A DNA stretch of 64,000 nucleotides, from contig JAHLTZ010000056.1 of NCBI GenBank assembly GCA_025786725.1, positions 1-64,000 on the forward strand, written 5' to 3'. Source of the stretch: Syncephalis fuscata. Lineage: Eukaryota; Zoopagomycota; Zoopagomycetes; Zoopagales; Piptocephalidaceae. A program made the translations under genes and the position numbers. The first letter of the stretch is position 1; every line of letters begins with the position of its first letter. Below, piece by piece: positions 36,701 through 52,013 of this stretch. The notes beneath the pieces are model-generated. The model worked only from the letters and a program-made list of their open reading frames with translations, ran no database searches and was not told the DNA's origin.

Positions 36701-38401
36701 TCTATTATTACAATTATTTAGTCTAAAGACTTTTGTGACGCTTTATTAGTTTGTTCTGCTGTAATTGTCACTCCACACAGATTTAATTGCTTTAGAATTA
36801 ACACTTCTCATCTATTTGATTGCTGTTATCACCTGAACTGTATCAGGAGATGTTTCCTTATTTCATTTCATTTTTCCTATTAGATACATAAGCTTTAAAA
36901 ACTTGTGTATCTATCTCCCTATACATCTATCACTAGTGGAGTACTTGCGGTAATAAATTGGTTTTGACGTAAAGTGTTTATTTGTAATTTAATGTAAAGT
37001 TAATTTAGTAATGTAAATTAAGCAATGTAGCTAATTAATACAAGTATGAAAGTGTGTTAAATAATGGTGTATAAAATCTGGTTATAAAAGTGATTATCAA
37101 CTTGATAGTAAATTAACTGAAGTAATGGCTTTAACGTAAACTGATAAATTATAATTGAGTTAAAGGTAAAATATGCTTGTTATCTACTTGTTGCTTAATA
37201 AAATATTTTAATACATAAATATAATCAATTTTTGCTCACTGTTTTTATACATTTAATAAATATCAAATACGAACACCCTATTATTATATGCTAACTGTGC
37301 TGAACAGGTCTTGCCTGTGTTTATCTAAGATTAATTACTGAATCATGCTTAACCAAGTAAAAATACTTACTTGATGCTAAACTAAATACTATTTATAGCG
37401 ATATTGAGAAATGATTAGATGAAATCAATTGTGCTGTCTAGTTGATATTGAAATGAAACTAGCATTTATAGCAAATGCTGTATGGATAGTGCTAATATAT
37501 GGTAGAGTTTAAACAATTTATGTTCACGGAGCTCATGTATAAGAAATTAGGCAGAAATTGTGTATTCACTAACTAAAAATATTGGTTTGTATATCGTTTA
37601 CCGGATATTTACTAGTTACGACATGTTAATGTTTAATCATACAATAGTCGATAGATAAAAGCTTATTTGTAGCAAGTATCAATATTGCATGCCATATTTT
37701 ATACCAAAACAAAACACGTACGTGTTAACATGCTTAATCACATGGTAATAATTGTGATATAGTCTACGGACAAGATACACAGACAAAATAATACATTGCC
37801 ATATACAGCTATGAATATGGTTTCTATATTTAGCATTGCCTGATTTAAATTTGTTATTATCTATTTAAATAATGCTAGCGGACCTAGCTTATTCCGATAA
37901 TCATATGAAGAGTAGCTGCAGCCCTCAGCGGTCGGAACATCAAGCGTAATGGCATAATTTCGTTTTCTTTATCGAACAAAGTGTAGATACGGGATCAAGT
38001 CCTTGAAACTATTGTTTTAAAAAACACTTTGAACTCTGTTTGAATTAGGCATACTGGTCTATTCCAGGCATGTGGCTGGTGAAATATGGCTCGAGCAAAA
38101 GGCGGCCTAATACATTCTCAACATACCTGTAGGGTACTTATTTGATGCTTCTAGCCATTATTGAAATATTTTTAAAAATACTTGCTGCTATATTTATACT
38201 GATATACATATATGAGAAACGTGGAATAGCTATGTCACAGGGATTAACCTATGATCAAATATGCCTTGGTATTGGCTGCGGGAAAGACATTTATTTATAT
38301 TATCTACAGACGGTTGATTGTCCATCTGTGTTTTTGCTAAAATATCTCTGCACCGAAATCATGTGTGGATTGTATAATATTTTATTATGTGTATGATGAT
38401 A
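36701..38401. other. AT-rich intergenic DNA downstream of chitin synthase
   Basis: No gene supported. The 84-codon plus-strand frame at 38142-38396 begins with a hydrophobic stretch but has no family resemblance and could be chance. Confidence 0.4.
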
Positions 38402-39034
38402 TCAGACAGCGACCACATAAGGCCTTACATTGTAAATTTTTTGAGCCTTCTTTGTAGAAAGCCAAACTTTTGGGCCAAATGTTCGTGAGACATAAACGCT
38501 ACTATCCCTTAGTGACTCATTATACTTTGGTGTGAAAGATGCTGTATACCGGTATGGTACTTGATATCGCTCCACAATTGAGTCTTCGGGAGATACAAAC
38601 ACTACTATGAAGGGGATGGTGCTATTATCGTTACAGAAATGGGAAAACCATGAAGCTACCTCCGTTTGATTTGTGACATCGATAAGGATAGATTCAAATG
38701 GTTGACAGTATATTGTTTATTTGTCGTGGATTGGTCCCATCGTTGGAGAATGTTGCTAAATGTGTGTATACAGATGAGGGATCGGGTTCTCCCCAAGCGT
38801 TACTATCACGCGACTGAGTCGTGCAGCAGTAGAAATAATGGCGTTGGCTGTGATGGCAGAGTAATAGCCAATCACTTGGCAAAGAGTGATATGCACCAGT
38901 GCATGTTTATACGTGTATGGCGTAGTGGGAGCCGTTAAACAAGAGAAATACTAGTAAGTGACGACAATGATGATTGCAGCAGCAGCGACAATAAGGATGA
39001 ACCATGCCATCAGCCATTTGGCAAATGGTGTCAT
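38402..39034 (-). pseudogene. Possible decayed or multi-exon membrane protein gene, fragments only
   Basis: Three minus-strand pieces look protein-like. (a) From ATG 39034: MTPFAKW followed by a membrane helix LMAWFILIVAAAAIIIVVTY. (b) 38694-38882: GEPDPSSVYTHLATFSND. (c) An open frame from about 38720 to stop 38402: ILIDVTNQTEVASWFSHF, PFIVVFVSPEDSIVERYQVP, SVYVSRTFGPKVWLSTKKAQ. The pieces are in different frames, and no intron set that I tried joins all of them cleanly. It may be a secreted or anchored protein with introns or indel errors, or a pseudogene. No family recognised. Confidence 0.35.
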
Positions 39035-42000
39035 TTGGCCGTCAAATCATGATAGAGTTTTACGTCCTTGCTCGGTGGCACCAATCCTTAGTCGTGTGAC
39101 CCATAGCAGTGTTGGCACTATCCGTTTAATGATGTAGGATGTACACCGTCCAATAGAGCGGTAAGCTAATTAACGGCGTAAACGTGAATAGTAAGCAAAA
39201 TATGATAGCACACCCGCATGGTTGGCATGTCTAAAGCGGGACGATCTTGCATTGCGATGCCAGTTTCAGTAAGAAAAAACATGTCCATACCTATCGGAAC
39301 GAAATAGTGGTCGCTGATGTCATGTTACGTAGAATTCGGCCATTTACGCCGTCTATCTATGTCCTCGGCTTCCAAGTTTCGGAATATAGAAATAGATCAA
39401 ATATTATCGCGGGTCCTCAGTATCCACTTTTCTATCTACCATCCATTTAAGCCACTGGCAGTTATCATTTTATTAGCACATCCTCATAATCGATTATTAT
39501 TTTAAGCACCTTGTTTACATTAACAAACAAGTTTACTTAATCTCCTTTCTATTCAAACATTTATACGAATCTACACACACACACACACACACACACATTA
39601 ACTATAAATCATTCACTAATTAACTTTAATACGGTCAAGTCAGCCAGTTAAATAACACCAAACAAGGTATGCTGATAAAAATTTTGTGTTGATAAATGTC
39701 TATAGCGCTATTTTTATTCCCGCTATATCAATGGCTATGATATAGCCATACCTACACTTGTGATGCTTGTTATGATCTCATGTAATAATGAGGCGATTAT
39801 CAAACTTATCTTTTTTTGATCAACTAAGCTAGCATGCTTTTCTGATCCGATTACTCGTTTGTTCATTCTTAACTAGTATTCTTAGTACTGCTGCTTGTAT
39901 TATAATACCGGTTTGATTTTGTCGTATTATGAACGTAATTGCTGAGAGACTATAACCATGACATTCACAGGCTTGTGCATGAAATGGTGGGATGGACTGG
40001 TGCGTGTGTGCGTGTGTGCGTGTGTGTGAAAGCTATGCACCCAGGTCTAACCTGTGTACCCATTGCCAATTACTTCGTCCAGTTGCTTGCCGTTTATCTG
40101 TTTCTTTGCATATTCTTTTCTATTTCGTCAACTTTCATCTTCGTTGCTTGATACTTTCTGTTTTCTATTTGTTAGCAGGGTATCTATCAATTAATATTGC
40201 TATTGCCACTATTCTTACTGATATTGCGCAATTTCAACTTACTCAATGGTTATAGAAGTGGCGGGTTCTAGGCGTGTGCAAACAAACGCCTTTTCCATAG
40301 CTATTTTATAACTGCTTCTACCGCGTTACAGGTGTTTACCTGTTGTCAAATCAACATTTATTATCATCATCATTAGTATTGTATTCGTACATTTAATTCG
40401 GTGGAATATTTTGCTGTTGTGGTAGGTCATATTGTAAGCGTGGTTTAAGCGCGCTGTTTTATTACGTCTATCGGTTACATTAAGCCATACGCGTCTTTCA
40501 AAAAACAAAAAACAGTCTACAGTGCGATACTTTAACAGATACAAGTAATTTTATATTAAAGTTAGCACTAGTCTATTTCAAATTTACGGTAAGGAATGCG
40601 CGTATCATTTTATGGCGTAATGTGTTTTAATGATTCTGCATCGGTGGTAGAATGAATAATAATGTTGTGCTTAGAAATGGGTGGAGATTGTGTGTGTGCG
40701 TGCGTATGAGTGGTGAATATGGTTCATCAGCTGAGTGCTAAAGCTATCTCATTTGTGCCTTTTTCGATCAACAGAAGCATGTCGACGGGCCTTGAGTCGG
40801 TGGTGTGTGTGTCCATTTTATTTCCTAATCGAATTCCTTACAGTTGTTACGGCTATTTTTGCATGGCCGGTTTACTGTTTTTCCTGTTATCAATGGCAGA
40901 TGTTCCCTGTATTGCTACAGATGCTCGTTGTTGTACGGTTGGGCCATAGGTAACATGATATTTATTTAATCTGTTTCATACACGATTCGTTTGCCATGCT
41001 AAACTACTTTGGCCTACCGTAGGCTAGGAGATAGCGATAATTAGTACTACTATTAGTGCTACCGTTAATCGTTGTTCTAGAACTAATAAAAACGAAAGGT
41101 GGGAAATAGATTTTTGGCATTGGATGTCTAGCGGTGGCACACGCTGGACCAATGCTAGCTTTTGGCAAGGAAAATGGGGCAAATAATCTATATTCATTTA
41201 AAGCCTTTGGTTTTAAATTCATTCATTTATTGCCTTCAACTAATGTGTATGTGCATAGCTAGTTTAGCATACTCGGCCATTGATAGCAATGCTTCCGTCT
41301 CCGACTAAGCTTTAAAACGCAGTTTAGTAATACATTTTGATACATTTTCATATACGCCATAAGGTGTAGTACTTTATTGTTTCGCTCGGATCTGCTACAA
41401 AAGCTCCATTTATCGATGGTGTTACGGCGTGGTTACTTTGACTTTTGGCTGAGTGAAATTTGCGCGTTTCCAAACCAAAAATCAAAGCAATGAATAAGGG
41501 CCAAACACGTCTTAGTCTTTCCCCGACTGTGATATGTGATATAGCACCTCCCCATTTCGATCTACCTTTTCGTTATGCACACACACGCACACATCACACT
41601 TTGCCATAAGAGATATTCATAGCACTCTCCTTGTTTTAGTTCGCCTTGGTTATTGCCCCACAAATAGCTTTTTTAGGCTTTGACGTTTGTGTGTTCAATA
41701 CTGAAGCTTGTACAGCAAGTGTCGTAACGCGTATGTACAAATTCACAGTATAGTGCTTCTAGATGCATTGTTAAAGCAAATGGTATTCTAATTTATAGGC
41801 TTTGCCGATAGCATTAGCTGCTTAATTCAGTATTCGATACAGTTGAATCAAATCTAGTTTTATTTTTAATACATTGCTTTAACATACACGCTTACTGTTC
41901 AGTTTCGTATGCACGTTTTTATATTTAAGCATATTAATGCAATATATATATATAGCGTGACTAGCTTTCAAACATCTCGTTTATTTGCTTTTTAATACTA

Positions 42001-45000
42001 CTTGACTATTGACCGTCACTTTTCGTACACTTTCTAACCAACAATTCATTCTATAGTACTCTTCCAAGGTTTATCGCTGTTACTTCTGTGCCCATTATCT
42101 ACCATTACATCTTTGTTCCACGCAGACGAGTGTTAAGAAGCCAACATTGTTCTAGGTAAGTTAATCACAAGCATGACGATTGTTTCGTTTTTTGGTATCT
42201 TTCTATTTGTTCGGTTGTACCAGTGTTATTCATTTAACGCTTAGCATACCTTTATTCCTGGCACATTGCATCTTTTTTGGTCAAACAAACTTTGCCATAG
42301 TTGATTTTGTCATAATATGTTTGATGAATCGACACATTGATTTACTTTTCCTTATACATTACTTTACACAAACACAAACACACAAACATTCGTTGTTACT
42401 TTTCTTTGAAACTTAGCGTCTAGACCATCGTTATCACACGATATTAATGGTAAATTTATTTCCTTTCGGGGTTATTTTTATTTTAATGACTGCCTCATTT
42501 GGTTTATTGACTCCGACTGGCAAAAAGGACTGGCAAAAAGACCTGCATTTAGGTCATTTGTGCTAGTATGTGTTTTATTCTTGGCAACATTAGTTCTATT
42601 TAGAATAGCATATTCCATACTAAGGGATTAAAAAAGGCTGATTTGCGATCTGGCTCATTTGGCCCTGAATCGCGTACACCCAATTTGCGATTGAATTGAG
42701 TTTGTACACATTGACACCTTTCTTGGCGTCTAATTATGGTCATTATCGTTTTTGTGCAGTCAAATATACATTTTGCACGCTCACTCGTAGATACGAAGCT
42801 GCACGTGTCCGCACACGCACGCACATATATTCACATGAATGACTACTGTGCACTTTTACCGATGGGAAGGATTCGGTAAATTTATCATCATTAGCAGCAA
42901 TAATGCAGCCATACGGCAGCATGGTAGAGACAGAGAGCAATAAAGATAAAGATACGGTGTGTGTATGTGTGGTGCGGAACATAAGGTTCCGAAGGATTGG
43001 ATAATCAGCGGTATTGGAGAGAGTTTTGAGGGGAGAAAGGATCATATTGTATTACCGCCACCTTGCATCCACTTGAGGCCGGCCTTTTAGTGTTATTATT
43101 ATCATTTCCCCTCAGCAATAATTTGTATGGATATGTGGCGTGTGTTTGTGTGTGTGTGCCTATATTGTTACAGCCATCAGAGATGATTCTGCATCACCAT
43201 AGGAGAGAGAGAAATACTTCATTGATCCACTGTAACTTGGCATTTTCTTTTCGGCAACGTATGTACCCTGGCCTCGTTCGTAATCCTAGTTTCCTTTGCT
43301 CTGACCCTTTCTGGATCCATTGAGGTACTCGGGACGGCTAGGTGATGATGGTGCTAGGTGAGGGGCCGCCTTCCACCAAATAAATGGTTACGAGCCAGTA
43401 AGCAAGTAAGGCCATACCAAGCACGCCATTACCATTCGTGATCAGCGTGTATATACATTGTAAAACGAGTGTTTGAGCAAAAGTCTAGTAGGTTTTATTT
43501 AAACGTGGACTCGGCTCTTGTTCTCGCACATACTTCATTCGCTTTTTTTACGTGATTCGTAGTATTGCACACCAAGGCATCATCATCACATATCCTATCA
43601 CTCTTATTTCTATTCCACTGACTTAACTTTCTAATTCACGCTGTGATTTCAATTTTGTTTTAATTCACGCTGGGCCGTGTGGGTACGTATCATTTATCCT
43701 TGTCAGCCCAGTTGCTATCACTATTTAGTCGCCTCGACCTTGATATTCTGGTCCCTGGTACTCTGTCTTCAATCATCTCCCTTCAATCATCTCCCTTCAA
43801 TTATTCCTATTCTATTGCTGCCTTATTTAATACCGCCGTTTCATCTTACGCGCTATTACCCGACGCCAACCTAATATTGATCATTTGTTTTCTAGCGACC
43901 ACCCTTTATTCTATTCTACTTTTAATTGGCGCATTATATTGCTCCTGTTTGAAGTGTACAAGCGGACAAGCTCAGCTTATTAATTATTTGCCAACAACTG
44001 TGACAAGTGGCGTCCTTAAACTACCTGATTTGGTTCGGCGATTTCCGTTAATTCACTTTATCCGCAACGATTCCAAGGGATTCGTGAAACTTCGCGTGAT
44101 ATTTTAGTGGTAAGTGTCCTGGATGCCCCAAATCGACGCTGTAACTTATGAAACGTTATCACCTTGGCTTATTTTAAAAATTTTATTTAAATTGCCCACA
44201 CCAAGCCAGCTAGCGTAATAGCAACTACAACTTCTGTCAGCTGATTACTTAAAAATCTCACCGGATTTTTGTTTCTACACGTAATCAATTCTTACCTCTA
44301 TCTTTACCATAACATCTATTTCAACACCCGTCAACGAATTATATTCAATCCTATATTTATCATGCCAGACGAGCACTTTTCGTACCAATTCTCTCCCGTG
44401 AGCCAATGTGCCCAGGATCGCCATCATCTGTAAGTAAAGTGCGGTGTATTTCACCAAACATTGAATACATCAGGAGGAGAGTGAGTGAGCGAGTGAGTGA
44501 GAGGGCAGGCGAAGAAATGATAGGCCGTTTTAGACCAATAGAGACGCGTTGACTTGCGTTTCATCATTTTTGCTATTATATGACTGTTTATTAGCAATGT
44601 TGCTAAGAAAGATAGAAATGGTGAGAATCTATAACAAAGGTACCCAGTATTAATGACTGGGAATCATGTGCCTACATTCCAACCATTGACTTGCTGAAAT
44701 GCATCTGCAGCATTTCCTAGTCATTGAGTGCATGAGGGACTTATGGTAGACTTTCATCCATCTATTAATCAGGCATAATAGCATGGTTAATAAGCAGACA
44801 TGTTGTAATGCAAGTCAACGCGTGTAGTCTACATGAAAGTCATAGTTCCCACGAAATGACGATTGTTTAATAGAAACAGTGCTTATTCTAATGAGAATCA
44901 TTAATAAAAGTCAAGTGTGTGGTAGAGGGAGGGGAGTGTTAATAATAATAGTAATAATAATAATAATAATGGTGATGATTAAATCATCATCTCAAATGAT

Positions 45001-45341
45001 TGTCGTATCAATGGGATTCAGGGCCGCAGCTCTACCATCATAATTTGGTTATGGCTGAACTTGTTCCTTGAACGATAATTGCAATTGCAGTTGTAACGCT
45101 GTTCAATAATTGGCAATAGTAGAAATGGCTGGCATTAAAAACCGGATCATGCAGCCATAGATGCGGGTACCAATTCTCAAGTACAGATGTGGTCACCCTC
45201 ATACAACATGCTTGTTATATGTTTAGTGATTTAGAGATTGATCTGGCTTGGGGACGGATGAATGAATAGCCATCACAGTAATACATTTTCCTTATTCTAT
45301 TGGATCCCTTCATACTTACTAATCTGTTATGTACATTTTAG
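39035..45341. other. Gene-poor 6.3-kb region upstream of velvet gene
   Basis: Dozens of short frames are present but none shows a domain or consistent codon use. Microsatellites: (CA)n at about 39573-39597, GTGTGTGCGTGTGTG at about 40004-40028, and an AAT/ATA repeat at 44941-44970. The plus strand is pyrimidine-rich in places. Because the first recognisable velvet exon lacks a start codon, the true first exon(s) and promoter must lie here. A donor-like CATCATCT|GTAAGTAAAG at about 44434 follows a short ATG frame (44406) but does not join in phase with the velvet exon. Confidence 0.45.
44544..44823. repeat. 280-bp segment bounded by a perfect 14-bp inverted repeat
   Basis: ACGCGTTGACTTGC (44544-44557) and its exact reverse complement (44810-44823). 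A second inverted pair, GACTTTCAT (about 44751) and ATGAAAGTC (about 44833), overlaps the right end. No target duplication is evident at the outer ends. It could be a small MITE or a regulatory palindrome pair. Confidence 0.5.
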
Positions 45342-47890
45342 TGAATTCGATCTTAAATTGCGACAACAGCCCAAACAGTCACGTATGTGTGGTGTGGGTG
45401 AAAAAGGTAATTAGTTAATTAATCTGCAATTTAATTTACACTTTACTAATTTATTAATATTAGCTGATCGTCGTCCTATCGATCCACCGCCTATTCTTCA
45501 ATTGCGTGTTGTTAATCACTCACAAAACAGTGAGGATCACACAAAGACTACGTAAGTCAACTAATCATCTATTGATTATTGCTATAATAGACTAATACTT
45601 TTTTAATATCTTTATTTAGCTCGTTTCTTCAAAATCCATATTATTTTGTTTATGCATCGTTGGTGTCGCCGGAAAGTGGACAAGAGCTCCATTTATTACG
45701 AGATGGTCGCACGCGCGCCACCACCGGCTCTGTTGTATCCTCACTTTACCATCTAAAGGATATCGATAACACCGATGGTGGCTTCTTTGTGTTCCCCGAC
45801 CTTTCGGTCCGTACTGAGGGATCCTACCGCTTAAAGTTCAGCCTATTCGAGATTGTCAGCGGTAAAGTCTACCATTGCCGATCCATTTACTCAAATCCAT
45901 TTATTGTATACTCGGCCAAACGGTTCCCCGGTATGGAAGAATCAACCTTCCTATCGCGTTCCTTTGCCGATCAAGGCCTCAAAATACGCATTCGCAAAGA
46001 AGTGCGTGTTCGGTAAGTAGTCAGAATAGGCATCCATATTAACCTCTTATGCTAATGATATGGTTTTTTAATTAGCCGTTTGTCCAAGCGACGTGATTTG
46101 ACAACACAGATGCGCGAATCACAATTCCAACCTTCATTGACTTCGTCATTGCCACCGCCCTCCACTTCAGTCTTCCATACACATCGCCAAGTATCACGTC
46201 ATGACTATAAACATCCCATTAAAGAGATTAATGATCAAGATATGGATGAAGAGCAACAAGAACAGCAGTCACTATCAACGCCACCACTATCCATGTCTCA
46301 TCCATACACAGACAGCCATCCTAGTGTAGCTTCATCGGATCATCGACGTCCCTCCATAACTATTATTACCAATCCAAGCCTTAATAGATTCGCATCTATT
46401 CACCCAGTACGTACACTAAGTGCACCCAATGCTCTTCACTCCTCTATCAGTAAGCAACCATATCCATGTGCCTCGAATAGTGATGATGGTATGGCTTTGG
46501 TATCTCAGTCTCAACATCGCTTCTTTCCCCCACCAATGCTCACTGCACCACTTCGACGTGAATCTAGTGATACTGGATCTATTGAGCAACGTTCAGTAGC
46601 ACCACGTCAGCTACATCCACATCATCATCATCACCATCACCACCACCCACATCATCATCATTTAGAAGCCAATCCATCTCATACGCATGCTATGAATGGT
46701 GGAGATAGTGTTAATAGTCATATGACAAAATCTATAGGTCCACACCATCATCATCCGCACTATCATCATCATTATGATCATCATAATCATCGTGGATCCC
46801 CTTCTATTCCACAATACACAACGACCGATTCAGCTGTATCTAATACAGGTAGCTCTAGTCCATCGGGTCATTACCATCCACACCCACATCCACATCATCA
46901 TCACCAGTTACTGACCTCTTCACACTCTTCACCTGCACCCACTCATGCCCACTATAGAGGTAGTAGTCAGGCCAGTAGTCCTATGTCTGCCTCTTCACGA
47001 TCATATCCAAATACCACCATTTATCGCCCAGTCCATATACACGGCGCTTCAGCCATGGATCAGTGGTCACTAACACTAACACTAGTACAGCTACTAGATA
47101 TTCCCCGTATGAAGCTGCTTATGCTCACAGGTGCTCCATTTCATCCACTTCATCCACTCTATCGTTGTCACATCATATGCGTCAACAATTAACGCCACCT
47201 TCTTATTCATCTCATTCGCTGACCCTTTCATCTCCTCAAACACCTAATGCACCATTCTACCCTCCACCAAGTGCCACCAATACTGAGCTATCTGTATATA
47301 AAATCAAGTCGACATCTCATACTGACTATCCTTCTACTCAGTATAGCTATGGTTATTATCCACACCAACAGGCTCATCACTCAACTGCTTCTCTCTATAA
47401 TAGTCCCCGATCGGCCAGTACTCGTCCTAATGGACCTGTATTGCCACCACTAGCCACTGCTGTCAATACTACTGATACTAATACTACGCCATCTGCTGTC
47501 ATATCGGTATCCTCTTCCGCCTCCACTCCATATCATCCACACCATCACCACTATTATCACCACCATGTTCTACACCATCCATTACGCGAGTCGCCTACAT
47601 CGGACACAGGCTATGAATCTATAGTGCGACTACCTAATGGCAATGCTCTACGTAGTACGGATCCAACACTTGTACATCATTCTTTGCCATTACTCTCTCA
47701 TTCCAAGTCAATATTCCCTTCTAGTCATCATGCAGCCTATCATCACCGCCACACTTCAATGGACACTCTATCGCCAACAGCAACTAATATGGTGACTAAT
47801 ACGTCAACACCACCTACAGATAACGAGAGTGTGGTCAGTGCCAATACTACTTCTACTACCAACATGATCACATCACCCACAGCCTTTTAA
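45342..47890 (+). CDS. Velvet-domain transcription regulator (5' exon not identified)
   Basis: Exons 45342-45406, 45464-45551, 45620-46012 and 46076-47890, all with GT-AG introns. The velvet domain reads EFDLKLRQQPKQSRMCG, RRPIDPPPILQLRVVN, NPYYFVYASL, DGGFFVFPDLSVRTEGSYRLKFSLFE and SNPFIVYSAKRFPGM, then SRSFADQGLKIRIRKEVRVR. This is the NF-kB-like DNA-binding fold of VelB/VosA/VelC-type regulators, which control development and secondary metabolism. The C-terminal 600 residues are disordered and rich in His, Ser, Thr and Pro, with long His tracts (about 46618-46660 and 46741-46790). The first exon starts in mid-codon, so the start is upstream. The frame used to 47192 must give way to another from about 47063 (RYSPYEAAYAHRCSISSTSS onward to stop 47890), implying one missing base near 47060. 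Confidence 0.92.
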
Positions 47891-48411
47891 TCTATTTGAC
47901 TTGATTGGTTGATTTGTTAACGTACACACACTTAAATGTTACGTAAAATGTTATAGTTGATACTATTCATCTTTACCAGATTATTATTGATTGATGTGAC
48001 TTCATAGCTTCTTTCTTTTCTTTCTTTTCTCTTTTTTCGTTAACTACAAGCATTTGTTGGTTCTTTTGTACCATTCGGACCATTTCCTTTCTTTGTTTTT
48101 CTATGGCTCTCTTTTGTTTCTTTGCTTTCTAGCACAGTCATAAATATGTGCGTATTTTATTCATCATTTCTTGTGTCATTAACCACATGTAAGGATAATG
48201 TTTGTTCTTCTATTTATCTGTCCATAGGTGTCATATTAATACGCTTTATTTAAAGTGGACAGTTTAGAACCTTTTGTTCTGTTTAAAATAGCAGTAGTGG
48301 TATTAAAAACGGCTTTATAATTAAACTATTAAAAACACAATTATAACTTATGATATACAAAAAAGTAATATTATTAGTAATAAATGGTTATTTTTCTTTA
48401 ATTATTACATT
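47891..48411. other. Intergenic between velvet and coiled-coil genes
   Basis: Pyrimidine-rich TTTCTTTTCTTTC stretch near 48010-48035 and AT-rich DNA. No gene seen. Confidence 0.45.
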
Positions 48412-49595
48412 ATGAATACACCGCGTCATTCTGCAAATACTACAAAGATTAGTAAGCCGGTTGCTGTATCGGCTAGTGCACAGCGTTCGGTGCTGTTGTT
48501 GGATTGTTTGGTTGACCAAGAGCGCGACACGTTATTTGCACCACAGCTTTCAATTATTGAATCGTCTATACAGCGAGTCATTCAGCAGACATTGCGTCAA
48601 ACTGCCACTAGAGACGACTTTTTGGCCAAGCATGACGATAGTTTAAACAGTGGTTTGAGTACAGGTACAGCAATGAATGTACCTGTCCCGTCAATGTAAG
48701 TTATACTAACGGGTATAGACAAGCCATTCAATATGGCGCTTGTTCCCTTGATGTTAATAGTCGATACTTACTAAACAGCATTGGCTGTAACCTGTACACG
48801 GTATTCGTAGATCCAAAACCAATGCTGGCTATCAGGCCTTTTACCGAGAATGTATCACGAGAGTCGAGCAAGCATTGGTGACGGTACGGGATGCTCTACA
48901 AGTCCTCAAGGTAAGTGCTGTTGTATGGACACGCATCCAACACCATGTAATAACTTGTTTCCCCGTCATTTTATGACCGACCATGTAACGGGACAACTGA
49001 AGCCGAAAGAATTGCCGGACCCACTGGGAATAGGCGAGGAGAATCACGAGATGGGGTCGCAGCATGACGAGGCCCGTCGAATTGATGAGGCTGGCGCAGC
49101 ACTAGCCCATGCTGCTACAATATTTGCTCAAGAGGCGGATCGGTTAAAGAAAATATGGCCGGTAGAACTACAGCACTGGGTCGAGGATGCAAATACTCGT
49201 CCTCACCCATCTACAATAGCCGGTGAGTTATTAAAAGGCACATGTTAGTTGTCAACTTATACTTGTTTATTGGCATGCTTTTGTAGGACTGAACGAGGCA
49301 GTTATACAAGTACAAATGCATCTGGATGCTGTGAACAAAGTAAGAAACAGTATAATAGCTGCAATTCATCAGCTAATAAATATATGCATAGCGCTTTGCT
49401 ACACGAAGACAGATTCGTGATACACATGCATCTATCGCGGCTACATTGGCCAATACGGCAACTGAACATAAGATGCCCGTATTGGCCGATCAAGCAGCGA
49501 GATGGCAATTCTTAGAGACAACACGTGGCCGATTAGAAACAGCACTTATTCAACTGGAACGATGGCAAACAACTTTACACGCCACCTTACTGTAG
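48412..49595 (+). CDS. Coiled-coil protein of unknown function, five exons
   Basis: Exon 1 starts at ATG 48412 and encodes LLLDCLVDQERDTLFAPQ and IIESSIQRVIQQTLRQ. An intron from about 48698 to 48811 ends ATTCGTAG, and exon 2 then reads NAGYQAFYRECITRVEQALV and RDALQVLK in phase. Exon 3 has DEAGAALAHAATIFAQEADR; exon 4 LNEAVIQVQMHLDAVNK; exon 5 LADQAARWQFLETTRGRL to stop TAG 49593-49595. The acceptor of exon 3 is uncertain (AAG|CCG near 49002 fits). Most of the protein is amphipathic helix, so it is probably a structural or complex subunit. Size and helical character recall kinetochore or tethering subunits, but I do not recognise the family. Confidence 0.65.
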
Positions 49596-49766
49596 TTAAT
49601 AGCAAGAAAAAATCGCTTATTATTATCGTTATTTACATAAAGAATTATGATTAAAGTGAAATACGAGACGAAATGATATAACAATAATATTATTAATAAT
49701 AGTGTTAATAGTGTTAATAGTTGATGTTGATAATAATAATAATAATAAAATTGAGAGAATGATGAA

Positions 49767-51786
<2,020 letters not shown>

Positions 51787-52013
51787 ATTCAGTGCTTGTA
51801 ACGAGATCGTGCAATTGATTATTTAAAACAAAGAAAAGTAAAAATACGTCATGGCTGTTGTAACAATTCGGTCAATGCTGTACACGCCATCATTCAAATA
51901 CAGTATATTTCTTAATTTACATTTAATGTTTACTATTTAATATATTAATCTAGCCAAGAAATAGGCTTTATACAATAATAAATAGCTGCATCCTTCAATA
52001 TTTATTGCGTTGC

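Noticed and set aside
38142-38396. 84-codon plus-strand ORF starting with a hydrophobic segment
   Set aside because: Composition matches random AT-rich DNA, and there is no intron, homologue or context to support it.
43679-44107. 142-codon plus-strand ORF with hydrophobic segments, considered as the missing first velvet exon
   Set aside because: Its stop precedes the nearby GTAAGT donor, and the only frame that reads through the donor has an in-frame stop upstream and no ATG.
44406-44434. Short ATG frame ending at a strong GTAAGTAAAG donor, considered as velvet exon 1
   Set aside because: It ends in phase 0, whereas the velvet exon at 45342 needs a two-base carry-over; joining them creates an immediate TGA.
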